Below, one piece after another: positions 18,021-26,444 of a stretch of 64,000 bases of DNA. The stretch is from Herpetosiphonaceae bacterium (GTDB lineage Bacteria; Chloroflexota; Chloroflexia; Chloroflexales; Kallotenuaceae): positions 1 through 64,000 of the forward strand of contig DASUTC010000344.1 in the NCBI GenBank assembly GCA_036374795.1. Reading direction: 5' to 3'. The translations under genes were made by a program, and so were the position numbers. The notes under the pieces are model-generated. The model saw only the letters and a program-made list of their open reading frames with translations, was not told the origin of the DNA and made no database searches. Each line of letters starts with the position of its first letter. Position 1 is the stretch's first letter.

Positions 18021-19229
18021 ATGAGCCGCCCAGCAACCAACGGCACTACACCGGAACGGAACGGCACCCAGCGCCAGCTTCAAGAGCCTGAGCAGCCAAC
18101 CACGTTCCAGGGATTACCGACGGTGCAGCAAAACCAGTACGCGATCTCAGTCCTGACCGCCGACTCGTCGGCAAACGCGCTGTCCACGATTCAGAAGCAG
18201 ATTGTGTCGGCGATCCATGTTCATGGACTAGCCAGTCTGCCGACGCTCCACAACATTGTGGACACGCTGTTCATCGTGACGGCCCATAGCCCGACCGCCC
18301 TCGAATCAGGCGATCTGCTCGTCACCGATCAGTCCAGCAACCGGATCATGCTGGTCCGTGAGGGCCAGAGTCGGCCCTATCTGGACGTGTCGAGCTGGTG
18401 CAACGCGCACCTGTGGGACACCGCCACCAACTCCGATCGCAGCCGCCTCTACGTCTCGATGAGCGGCATGCGCGGTCCCACGGCGAACCATATCGGCGTG
18501 GCGGGTACCGCAGCGGTTCTCGAAATCGATACTACGACCGGCAATCTGCTGCGCGCGTTCACCGCCTACGATGCCGTCTCCGGTCTGCCGTATCAAGATC
18601 GGATGCTCGACCTGGCCGGCCTGGTCGTTACGCCTGACGACAAGCGGGTGCTGGTCTGCGATTTCAACAACTGGCAGGGCAACGGCAAAGTGATCGCGAT
18701 CGATCTGGGCAGCGGCGATATTTCGATCCTGACCGATGGCCTCGATCAGCCCTCAACGCTCAGCGTAGACGGGCCGGATCATGTGCTCGTCGCCAACACG
18801 CGCCAGCCGCACGGCAAGGCCAGCGGCGGCCAGATCATCCGCGTCAACATCCACACCGGCGAGAAAGAAGAGATCGCGGAGATCACCGGCGTCGATGCCT
18901 CGCTGATCGGCGTTGTGCGCCTGCCCGACGGCTCGTTTGCCGGTACGATGAGCGAGGGCACGCAGGAGAAGTGCGTCGTCGTCCACGTGGATAGCCAGGG
19001 CAATCATCGCACCATCTGGCATCCGCAGCCTGGCTTCCTGGGCTCCGGCATCTCCAGCGACGGCAGCTCGCTGTGGGTGGCCGAAACGCTGCGCAGCCGG
19101 GTCTATCAGCTCAACTTCGACGGCTCGATCAAGCAGCATTTCCAGGTGTACGACGGCATCGATCAGAATAATCTGGAGTTTATGTTCCGTGGCTTCGACA
19201 CGCTGGAGAGCGTGAAAGTCGTCGCCTGA
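18021..19229 (+). CDS. Beta-propeller (SMP-30/NHL-like) protein
   Basis: A 402-residue protein starting 3 bp after the AraC stop, with AAAGGAG inside the AraC 3' end, so the two are surely co-transcribed. After a 50-residue polar N-terminus it shows repeated blades of the SMP-30/gluconolactonase type: GDLLVTDQSSNRIMLV, VLEIDTTTGNLLRAF, VLVCDFNNWQGNGKVIAIDLGSG, HVLVANTRQ...GGQIIRVNIHTGEKEEI, SSLWVAETLRSRVYQLN. No signal peptide is apparent, so it is probably cytoplasmic. Family members hydrolyse lactones or bind metals and ligands. The activity cannot be read; it may serve the ligand sensed by the AraC regulator. Confidence 0.75.
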   Translation: MSRPATNGTTPERNGTQRQLQEPEQPTTFQGLPTVQQNQYAISVLTADSSANALSTIQKQIVSAIHVHGLASLPTLHNIVDTLFIVTAHSPTALESGDLLVTDQSSNRIMLVREGQSRPYLDVSSWCNAHLWDTATNSDRSRLYVSMSGMRGPTANHIGVAGTAAVLEIDTTTGNLLRAFTAYDAVSGLPYQDRMLDLAGLVVTPDDKRVLVCDFNNWQGNGKVIAIDLGSGDISILTDGLDQPSTLSVDGPDHVLVANTRQPHGKASGGQIIRVNIHTGEKEEIAEITGVDASLIGVVRLPDGSFAGTMSEGTQEKCVVVHVDSQGNHRTIWHPQPGFLGSGISSDGSSLWVAETLRSRVYQLNFDGSIKQHFQVYDGIDQNNLEFMFRGFDTLESVKVVA

Positions 19230-19254
19230 GGCAGATCGGCATACGCACAGCGCT

Positions 19255-19513
19255 TGTCCGAGAGTCGTGGTGTGCGTGAGCCGTTTAGCGCCTACGCTGA
19301 CCTGAACCGCTACCCGGCGCGCGGCACGTTGAGCCAGGCGCGGTCCAACAGGTTAGCATGGCCGACCCGGTGGCGGGTAAGCTGGCGAACACAGAGATCT
19401 ACGTCGCGTTCTGCGGAAAACCGGGCGACATAAGCGACGATGGCGTCGCCGACACCGATCCGGGCATCCCGCAGGCCCAAATCCAGCCAAGGGAGAGGCC
19501 GCTGCTGAAGTAG
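19255..19513 (+). pseudogene. Broken 3' copy of the HEAT-repeat gene (36243-37475)
   Basis: The translation gives AYADLNRYPARGTLSQ in one frame, then after a frame change VSMADPVAGKLANTEIY, FCGKPGD and DDGVADTDPGIPQA. These align to AYTDLNRYLASGTI, STADPVVGKMANTVIY, FRGKLGD and LDGIADSDPRIPQA at the C-terminus of the gene at 36243-37475. There is at least one frameshift and a deletion of about 20 codons in the Asp-rich part. No intact N-terminal part exists here. Confidence 0.85.
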
Positions 19514-19527
19514 CGCGGCGGCCTCTC
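19493..19527 (+). terminator. Hairpin upstream of clpC-like gene
   Basis: GAGAGGCCGC pairs with GCGGCCTCTC across a 15-base loop, just after the HEAT pseudogene. It may end the AraC-propeller transcript. No clear U-run follows. Confidence 0.45.
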
Positions 19528-19564
19528 ACCCGCCGTGCTGCAATGATACTGGGGTACACAGACT

Positions 19565-21910
19565 ATGATGGACGATCCATTTGAACGTCTCAACCCAAAG
19601 GCACAGCACATCCTTCTGCTCGCGCAAGAGGAAGCACGTAGCCTCAAGCATAGCTTCTTGGGACCCGAACATCTGCTGTTGGGATTGCTGCGGCAGGAGA
19701 ATGGCATAGGAGCCAGGGCGCTGCAAGAGCTGGGATTTTTTCACTCCCAGGCCCGGCAGATCGTTCAGACGATGATGACGCCGCACGCGCGGGATGACGA
19801 TCGTCTGACGCCCGCGTACCTGCCTCTGGCGCCGCATACCAAAAAGCTGCTGCAAGCGGCAGCCAGGGAGGCCGATCAGCTCAAGGATCAGCAGGTTGGG
19901 CCAGAGCATCTGCTCTTAGCGCTGGCTCACGAGGAAAAAGGCTTTGTGCCCTACATTCTGGCACGGGCCGGAATCAACGGTAGCATCGTCTGTGAGGCCG
20001 TACACGAAACCTTGAAAAGCACAACCGGCCCCGCGAAGCAGGGCAATCCGTCGGGCGATTCACTGCTCGCGCAGCTTGGGATCAACCTGACCCAGGAGGC
20101 GCGCGATGGACATCTCGATCCGGTGATCGGTCGCTACCAGGAGATCGAGCGCACGATCCAGATTCTACGCCGCCGGACGAAAAACAATGTGGTGCTGATC
20201 GGCGAGCCCGGCGTGGGTAAGACCGCGATCGTCGAGGGGCTGGCGCAGCAGCTGGCGAAGGGCGAGATCCCATCGTTCAAGGACACGGCGGTCTGGTCGC
20301 TGGATGTCGGCTCGCTGCTGGCAGGCGCGATCTACCGTGGGCAGTTCGAGGAGCGCCTGAAAAACGTGATCGATGAGATCACGCGCGAAGACGCGATCCT
20401 TTTCATCGACGAGCTGCACATGATCGTCGGGGCGGGCGCGACAGAAAATACCGTCGACGCGGCCAACATTCTGAAACCGGCTCTGGCGCGCGGCAAGCTC
20501 AAAGTGATCGGCGCGACCACCTTCGAGGAGTACAGCCAGCACATCGAAAAAGACAGCGCGCTCAAACGTCGCTTCCAGCCGATCATCGTCGAGGAGCCGA
20601 GCATCGAGGACAGCGTGCATATCCTGCGCGGGATTCGCTCACGGTATGAGGAGCATCACGAGCTGCGCCTGAGCGACGAGGCGCTGCACTGCGCGGCTCG
20701 CCTGGCCGCCCAGTATATCCCGGACTTGTACCTGCCCGGCAAAGCGATCGACCTGCTGGACGAGGCCGCCAGCCGCGTCTGGTATCGCCAGCAGAAGAGC
20801 AAAGCTGGCAACGAGCAGACCAGTCAGCCCGGCCCGGCTGAGGCCGAAGCCGCTGTCACCGGCAGAGATGTCGCGCAGGTTCTATCGATGCAGACCGGCA
20901 TTCCCATCTCGCAGATGCTGGCCGAGGAGCCGAAGCGCGTGCAGGACGTGGAGCAGGTCTTGAGCAAGCGCATCATCGGCCAGCGCCAGGCGATCCAGGC
21001 CGTGAGCAAAGCCATTCAGCGCGCATTTGCCGGCCTGAAGGCAAAGAAGCAGCCGATCGGCGCGCTGCTCCTGGCAGGCCCTCCGGGTGTGGGCAAGACC
21101 GAGCTGGGCCGCGTGTTGGCCGAATACCTGCTTGGCAGCGACAAAGCGCTGGTGCGGCTGGATATGAGCGAGTACATGGAGGCGCATAGTATCAGCCGAC
21201 TGATTGGCGCGCCGCCAGGCTACATCGGCTACGATCGCGGCGGGCAACTGACCGAGGCAATCCGCCGTCGGCCCTACTGCGTCGTGCTGCTCGACAATAT
21301 CGATAAAGCCCATCCTGACGTGCTGAACATCTTCGTCCAGATCCTTGAAGAGGGCTATGTGACGGATGCGCGAGGCCGCTACGTCGATTTCCGCAACACC
21401 ATTATTTTGATGACGGCCAGCTTTGGAGGCGAACTGTTCAAGCGCCAGTCCGTCCTGGGCTTCAAGGTGGGCGCGGACGGCGCTGAGCTGCCCGACCAGT
21501 ACGAGCAGCTGAAGCAGCGCTACCTGGATAAGCTTAAGCTCTTCTTAAGCCCTGAGTTTATCCATCGTCTCAACGACATCATCGTCTTCCAGCCGCTCCA
21601 GCAGGCCCATGTCGAGCAGTTGGTCGATCTCGCGCTCCAAGATCTGCGTCAGCTCCTAGCCGATCAACAGATTGGGCTGGAGGTGACAGAGGCCGCCCGG
21701 TCGTACCTGGCCGAGAAAGGTTACGACATCGAGCGCGGTGTGCGGCTGCTGCGCCAGATCATCCAAGAGCACGTGGTCGACCCGATCAGCGATGGGCTGG
21801 TGCGCGGTCGCTACTGGGCAGGCGACATCATCCAGATCGAAAAAGCGGCTGCCGGAGGCATCAGCCTGCGGATAGCTCATCGTAACCTTGTGTCGATCTC
21901 TGCCACATAG
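19565..21910 (+). CDS. clpC: Atypical ClpC-type AAA+ ATPase
   Basis: A 781-residue Clp/Hsp100 unfoldase. Order: two Clp-N repeats (about 5-145), AAA D1 with GEPGVGKT (Lys219) and ILFIDELHMIVGAG, a short linker, then AAA D2 with GPPGVGKT (Lys511), a SVLGF tripeptide loop that would dock ClpP, and a sensor-2 GVRLLR. Two departures stand out. The D2 Walker B reads VVLLDNIDKAH, so the catalytic Glu is Asn578. The coiled-coil M domain/UVR motif that normally sits between D1 and D2 is replaced by a short polar linker (roughly residues 405-430). This predicts altered hydrolysis in D2 and loss of McsB/MecA-type adaptor control. It lies alone upstream of the enediyne cassette, with a weak ribosome site. 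Whether it acts in a ClpCP protease or as a special chaperone is unknown. Confidence 0.93.
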   Translation: MMDDPFERLNPKAQHILLLAQEEARSLKHSFLGPEHLLLGLLRQENGIGARALQELGFFHSQARQIVQTMMTPHARDDDRLTPAYLPLAPHTKKLLQAAAREADQLKDQQVGPEHLLLALAHEEKGFVPYILARAGINGSIVCEAVHETLKSTTGPAKQGNPSGDSLLAQLGINLTQEARDGHLDPVIGRYQEIERTIQILRRRTKNNVVLIGEPGVGKTAIVEGLAQQLAKGEIPSFKDTAVWSLDVGSLLAGAIYRGQFEERLKNVIDEITREDAILFIDELHMIVGAGATENTVDAANILKPALARGKLKVIGATTFEEYSQHIEKDSALKRRFQPIIVEEPSIEDSVHILRGIRSRYEEHHELRLSDEALHCAARLAAQYIPDLYLPGKAIDLLDEAASRVWYRQQKSKAGNEQTSQPGPAEAEAAVTGRDVAQVLSMQTGIPISQMLAEEPKRVQDVEQVLSKRIIGQRQAIQAVSKAIQRAFAGLKAKKQPIGALLLAGPPGVGKTELGRVLAEYLLGSDKALVRLDMSEYMEAHSISRLIGAPPGYIGYDRGGQLTEAIRRRPYCVVLLDNIDKAHPDVLNIFVQILEEGYVTDARGRYVDFRNTIILMTASFGGELFKRQSVLGFKVGADGAELPDQYEQLKQRYLDKLKLFLSPEFIHRLNDIIVFQPLQQAHVEQLVDLALQDLRQLLADQQIGLEVTEAARSYLAEKGYDIERGVRLLRQIIQEHVVDPISDGLVRGRYWAGDIIQIEKAAAGGISLRIAHRNLVSISAT

Positions 21911-22419
21911 CGGCTGATGGTGCAGGTTGGCACGCCCGGCGATTGTTGCAGCGGCGCGCGCGGACAGGCCGTGCGCGCTGCGATACGCAGCGACATACAC
22001 TCCCCCTGCGGTATGGTTCGCCCGGATAACACGGTGGTTGCCTGGCTAGCGCATATCTGTTTCGTTGGATGCAACCGATCGAAGAATATCCATGGGTCCA
22101 TACGCCGTTCTCGTAGAAACAATCGACGCTCATGCTCACCCCCCTCTCTACGAGCGGTCATCATCATGTACAAGGTTCGATAGCGGCTCGTGAGCCATCC
22201 TTATAGAGATGCGCTCAGGAGCGAGTGTGCGTGGAGCACCGATCTAGGCAGCGCCTTGCGTCATCCAAGGCGGGATGCATGCAGGCGCGGCGTGTTTGGT
22301 CAGCGGGCGTCTTGCACTGCTGCCATTCTCGCTGTCTGCTCATGCGTGCTCTGCGGGGCGGGTGCGTCCGGAATCGCTGCTATCACGATCGTTTGCTTTG
22401 TAGCTAAAGGATCATCGTT
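21911..22419 (+). other. 509-bp leader region upstream of the enediyne cassette
   Basis: No recognisable gene is seen. The small frames here (about 60-120 codons) have no homology that I can see. The promoter for the cassette should lie here, but no consensus pair is convincing; AAAGGA at 22407 is the ribosome site for the first cassette gene. Confidence 0.5.
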
Positions 22420-23379
22420 ATGGGAGCCATCGGGAGTTCGATGCGCACGATCGTCTTCGGCATTTCGCCTCGTGAAGTCACCTGCCTGCGGCGTGGCTTC
22501 CAGCCCAAGACATCAATGGTCTGTGCTCGGCTGGAGCAGATCGGCACCACCTTTCTAGCGGGCTACCATACCGTCCTGCGTGATCCGCGTGTGATCGAGG
22601 TCGAGCGCCAGCTCAACCGCATCGACCTCGAAGTACGCGGCTTTGCCTTTGAAGGAGCGGCGATGGCGTTCACGCTGCTGGATGTTTTGATGCCCCAGCG
22701 GTCATCGCGCTTCCTTCAATTTGTTCAGGGACCGGCGGCGGATCACGTCTATATGAGCTACGTCGGCGCTGGCTGGGCGCATGCCCGTCTTCACCGGCGT
22801 TTCGATCGTCTGCGCAGCGCGGGCGATCCCCTGCTGGGCTGGCTCGCCGTCGACGGCTACGGCTTTCACGAGGGGTACTTTCATGGTCGACGCTACCTCA
22901 CGACTCAGCACTGGCCGCGACGGCTGGCGGGCTACGAGCGGCGGGTTTTCGACCAGGGCTTTGGACGCAGCCTGTGGTTCGTCAAGGCGATGGACGTTGA
23001 GGTGATCGCACAGACGATCGCCGCGTTTGCGCCTGGGCGTCACTCCGATCTATGGAGCGGCGTTGGCCTGGCCTGTGCCTACGCTGGCGGCGTCGACCAG
23101 TCGACGCTAATCGCGCTGCGCGACGCGGCTGGCCCGTGCGTGCCGCAGGTTGCGCAGGGAGTGGCCTTCGCCGCCAAAACACGCAAGCGCGCCGGGCATC
23201 TGCCGGAGCATACCGAGAGCGCCGCGCGCATCCTGTGCGGCATGTCGGCTCACCAGGCGGCTGCCATCACCGATCAATCCCTCAAAGACCTTGCTGCCGA
23301 GCGCGATACTCCCGCTTATGAGATATGGCGTCAACGTATTCAATCATGCTTTGGAGGTGCTATCGCCTACGAACGTTGA
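22420..23379 (+). CDS. Enediyne cassette protein UNBL (DUF1702)
   Basis: A 319-residue DUF1702 protein, the UNBL component of enediyne warhead cassettes. Recognisable segments are the Arg/Cys-rich N-terminus, the VEVERQLNRIDLE-like start of the domain, GFAFEGAAMAF, GYGFHEGYF (His-containing) and GFGRSLWFVKAMD. It is cytoplasmic and basic, with no signal peptide. The biochemical role in enediyne formation is not known. It is the first gene of the cassette and is followed after 41 bp by UNBV. AAAGGATC before the ATG supports the start. Confidence 0.93.
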   Translation: MGAIGSSMRTIVFGISPREVTCLRRGFQPKTSMVCARLEQIGTTFLAGYHTVLRDPRVIEVERQLNRIDLEVRGFAFEGAAMAFTLLDVLMPQRSSRFLQFVQGPAADHVYMSYVGAGWAHARLHRRFDRLRSAGDPLLGWLAVDGYGFHEGYFHGRRYLTTQHWPRRLAGYERRVFDQGFGRSLWFVKAMDVEVIAQTIAAFAPGRHSDLWSGVGLACAYAGGVDQSTLIALRDAAGPCVPQVAQGVAFAAKTRKRAGHLPEHTESAARILCGMSAHQAAAITDQSLKDLAAERDTPAYEIWRQRIQSCFGGAIAYER

Positions 23380-23420
23380 AGCTGCAATGAGCAAACGCAT
23401 AGCGGAAGGAGGACTCTCAC

Positions 23421-25358
23421 ATGGCGCTGTTGTTCAATTTCCTCACAGGACAGGCGAGTCGCATCGTCGCGATCGTGCTTATCTTTTTCAGCTACCAGAT
23501 GGCTCGTCTGCCTGAGCTGCCCGACGCTGAGCGAGCAGCGCTACGCAGCCGGTTTGCGTTTAAGACCAGCACGCTGCCTGAATTGAGCGGCTATCCCTCG
23601 CGCACGCTGCGCAGCGTCCATCCCGGCCTTGCGCGCAATGTCGCCTGGATCTCGACGGTCGGGGCGGCGGTAGCGCTGCATGATCTGGATGGCGATGGCC
23701 TGCCCAACGATGTGTGCTACGTCGATACACGGATCAATCAGGTGGTGATTGCCGCAGCGCCAGGTACGCCGCCCCGCTATCAGCCTTTCGCGCTCGATCC
23801 CGCGCCCTTAGCGTATGACGCCGCAACGACCGCGCCGATGGGCTGCTTACCCGGCGATTTCAACGAGGATAGCGCCGCCGATCTGCTCGTCTATTACTGG
23901 GGCCGCACGCCGATCCTGTTCCTCAAGCAGGGCCAGGCGACCGGCGACGCGCTCAGCAGCGCCAGCTACGCCCGCCGCGAGCTGACGACCAGCAGAGAGA
24001 TCTGGAATACCAACGCCGCCTCGCTGGCCGATGTCGACGGCGACGGACATGTCGATATTCTGATCGGCAACTACTTCCCCGACGGCATGCGCGTGCTCGA
24101 TCACAGCGCGACCGACGGCGCGGAGATGCAGCGCTCGATGTCGCGCGCCTACAACGGCGGTCGTAATCGGCTGTTCCTGTGGGCTGGCGCGACCGCCACG
24201 GAGCAGCCCGATGCGCGCTTCAAGGAGCAGGTCGGCGCGTTCGACGACTACGGCGGCTCCGGCTGGACGCTGGCGCTGGGCGCTGCCGATCTCGACGGCG
24301 ATCTGCTGCCGGAGATCTATATCGCCAACGACTTCGGCCCCGATCGGCTGCTGCATAACCGCTCGCAGCCGGGCGCGCCCGCCTTCGCCTTGCTTGAGGG
24401 CAAGCGCACCTTGACCACACCTCACTCCAAGGTGCTTGGCCGCGACTCGTTCAAAGGCATGGGTGTTGATTTCGGCGATATGAACGGCGATGGCTTGCTC
24501 GATATTTATGTCAGCAATATCGCCGCCGAGTTCGCGCTGGAAGAAAGCCATTTTCTCTACGCCAGCACCGGCAAGCTCGATCAGATGAAGCAGGGGATCG
24601 CGCCCTACGAGGATCAGAGCGAGCCGCTGGGACTGTCGCGGAGCGGCTGGGGCTGGGATTCGCGGCTGGACGACTTCGACAACGACGGCACGCTTGAGGC
24701 GCTCCAGGCGACCGGCTTCCTCAAAGGAACGGTCAACCGCTGGCCGGAGCTGCACGAGCTGGCAATGTCGAACGATACGCTGCTGGACAAGACGCGGCAC
24801 TGGCCGGAGTTCCATCCCGGCGACGATCTGAGCGGACACCAGCATGATCCGTTCTTTGTGCGCGCCTCCGATGGCCGCTACTACGATCTGGCCGAAGATA
24901 TTGGCATCGCTCGTCCGGTCGTCAGTCGCGGCATCGCGACCGCCGATGTGGACGGCGACGGCAGGCAAGATTACGCCGTCGCGCACCAGTGGGCCGCCTC
25001 ATCGTTCTACCACAATCGAAGTGCAAGCGGCGATCAGTTCCTTGGGCTGCATCTGCGCCTGCCCGTCGAGCCTATGAGCACAACCGTCACACCGGGGCAC
25101 CTTCAGGCGGCGGGACGCCCGGCGATCGGCGCGGAGGCAACCGTGTATCTGCCGGACGGGCGCACGCTCGTGGAGCAGGTCGACGGCGGCAACGGTCACT
25201 CCGGCAAGCGCAGCCCGGATCTGCACTTCGGCCTGGGACAGCTCACGCCCGATACGCCCGTGCGCGTCGATCTGCGCTGGCGCACGCCGCGCGGCGAGAC
25301 GCGCAGCGAGACGCTGACGCTCACGCCGGGCTGGCATACCGTGCAACTTGGTTGGTAG
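23421..25358 (+). CDS. Enediyne cassette protein UNBV (FG-GAP/VCBS + ASPIC)
   Basis: A 645-residue exported or membrane-anchored protein. A hydrophobic helix (about residues 10-30) is followed by FG-GAP/VCBS-type calcium-binding repeats (LDGDGLPND, VDGDGHVDI, LDGDLLPEI, MNGDGLLDI, VDGDGRQDY and others). The C-terminal UnbV_ASPIC domain has GAEATVYLPDGRTLVEQV and GNGHSGKRSPDLHFGLG. UnbV-type proteins are one of the five conserved enediyne cassette members and are predicted to act outside the membrane. The role is unknown. GAAGGAGG precedes the ATG at 23421. Confidence 0.93.
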   Translation: MALLFNFLTGQASRIVAIVLIFFSYQMARLPELPDAERAALRSRFAFKTSTLPELSGYPSRTLRSVHPGLARNVAWISTVGAAVALHDLDGDGLPNDVCYVDTRINQVVIAAAPGTPPRYQPFALDPAPLAYDAATTAPMGCLPGDFNEDSAADLLVYYWGRTPILFLKQGQATGDALSSASYARRELTTSREIWNTNAASLADVDGDGHVDILIGNYFPDGMRVLDHSATDGAEMQRSMSRAYNGGRNRLFLWAGATATEQPDARFKEQVGAFDDYGGSGWTLALGAADLDGDLLPEIYIANDFGPDRLLHNRSQPGAPAFALLEGKRTLTTPHSKVLGRDSFKGMGVDFGDMNGDGLLDIYVSNIAAEFALEESHFLYASTGKLDQMKQGIAPYEDQSEPLGLSRSGWGWDSRLDDFDNDGTLEALQATGFLKGTVNRWPELHELAMSNDTLLDKTRHWPEFHPGDDLSGHQHDPFFVRASDGRYYDLAEDIGIARPVVSRGIATADVDGDGRQDYAVAHQWAASSFYHNRSASGDQFLGLHLRLPVEPMSTTVTPGHLQAAGRPAIGAEATVYLPDGRTLVEQVDGGNGHSGKRSPDLHFGLGQLTPDTPVRVDLRWRTPRGETRSETLTLTPGWHTVQLGW

Positions 25359-25372
25359 CGTATGTTGTAGAA

Positions 25373-25490
25373 CAAAGGAACACACGGAGAACCAAAGACT
25401 CCCCCTCGCCTATCGAGGGTGCCCTCTGGGCTTGGAGAGGGGTGGCCCGGCAGGGCCGGGGTGAGGGCCAGAACTCGAAACTTGTTCCTT
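25373..25490 (+). repeat. Composite intergenic repeat, copy 2
   Basis: The CCCCCTCGCCTAT ... GGGGTGAGGGCC unit (about 25402-25469), followed by AGAACTCGAAACTTG heptads, matches the block at 15054-15246. It lies between UNBV and UNBU, inside the cassette. Confidence 0.7.
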
Positions 25491-25517
25491 TGATTCTGCA
25501 CTAGGAGGATTCAGATC

Positions 25518-26444
25518 ATGATGCAACAGAGTCAGGCCAAGCGCTTAGGTGGCCTTCGCCGCTTTGCGATCTCGATCACGGTCTTTAATATCATTGGTCG
25601 TCTACTGCTCGGCTTCGAGCAATCCTGGGCACAGATGGTCGCGGCGGTGCTCACCGCCTATTTCGTCGAGCTTCTGCTGGAGACGATCACCGCCTGGTGT
25701 GTCGGACGAGCGCCCAGCTACAGCGGCGGCTTCCGCAAGCTGGTTGATTTCCTGCTGCCCGCGCATATCGCGGCGATGGCGATCTCGATGCTGCTCTACA
25801 GCAACGATCGCGTCGCCCCGATCGTCTTTGCCGTCGTCGTCGCGATTGCCTCCAAGAGCGTGCTGCGGCTGCGGATCAATGGAACAAGCCGTCACTTCTT
25901 CAATCCGTCGAACCTGGGCATCGCAACGACGCTGATCGTCTTTCCGTGGGTTGGCATCGCGCCGCCCTACCACTTCACCGAGAATCTCAGCGGCATCGGC
26001 GACTGGATCTTACCCGTGCTGATCACGCTGGCGGGAACGATGCTCAACGCCAAGTTTACCAACAAGATCCCGCTGATCACCGCCTGGCTTGGCACCTTCG
26101 CCCTGCAAGCGATTGGCCGCAGCCTGGTGCTCGACACGCCGATCGTGCCTGCGCTGGGACCCATGACCGGCGTGGCCTTTATTCTATTTACGTTTTATAT
26201 GATCACCGACCCCAGCACCAGCCCGGTCGCGCCACGCGCGCAGGTGCTCTTCGGCGCGGCCATCGCGCTCACCTATATGCTCCTGGTGCTGTCGCATATC
26301 GTGTTCGGCCTCTTTTTCGCTCTGACGATCGTTTGTGGTCTGCGCGGCCTTGGCCTGTACCTGCAAGCACAGCTCGCACGCTTTGCCCGCCGTAAAGTTG
26401 TCGTCGCGCCGCAAACCGTTCTTGAGACGGGGAACACGTTATGA
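25518..26444 (+). CDS. Enediyne cassette protein UNBU (RnfD/NqrB-like membrane protein)
   Basis: A 308-residue polytopic membrane protein, about 8 helices. The RnfD/NqrB-like motif SRHFFNPSNLGI and the YMITDPSTSP segment mark the family, in which the Thr or Ser of such motifs can carry covalent flavin or contact it. In enediyne clusters this member (UNBU) is always next to PKSE, and its function is unknown; transport or redox roles have been suggested. AGGAGG lies 9 bases before the first of two Met codons. Its stop overlaps the PKSE start by ATGA, so translation is coupled. Confidence 0.93.
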   Translation: MMQQSQAKRLGGLRRFAISITVFNIIGRLLLGFEQSWAQMVAAVLTAYFVELLLETITAWCVGRAPSYSGGFRKLVDFLLPAHIAAMAISMLLYSNDRVAPIVFAVVVAIASKSVLRLRINGTSRHFFNPSNLGIATTLIVFPWVGIAPPYHFTENLSGIGDWILPVLITLAGTMLNAKFTNKIPLITAWLGTFALQAIGRSLVLDTPIVPALGPMTGVAFILFTFYMITDPSTSPVAPRAQVLFGAAIALTYMLLVLSHIVFGLFFALTIVCGLRGLGLYLQAQLARFARRKVVVAPQTVLETGNTL

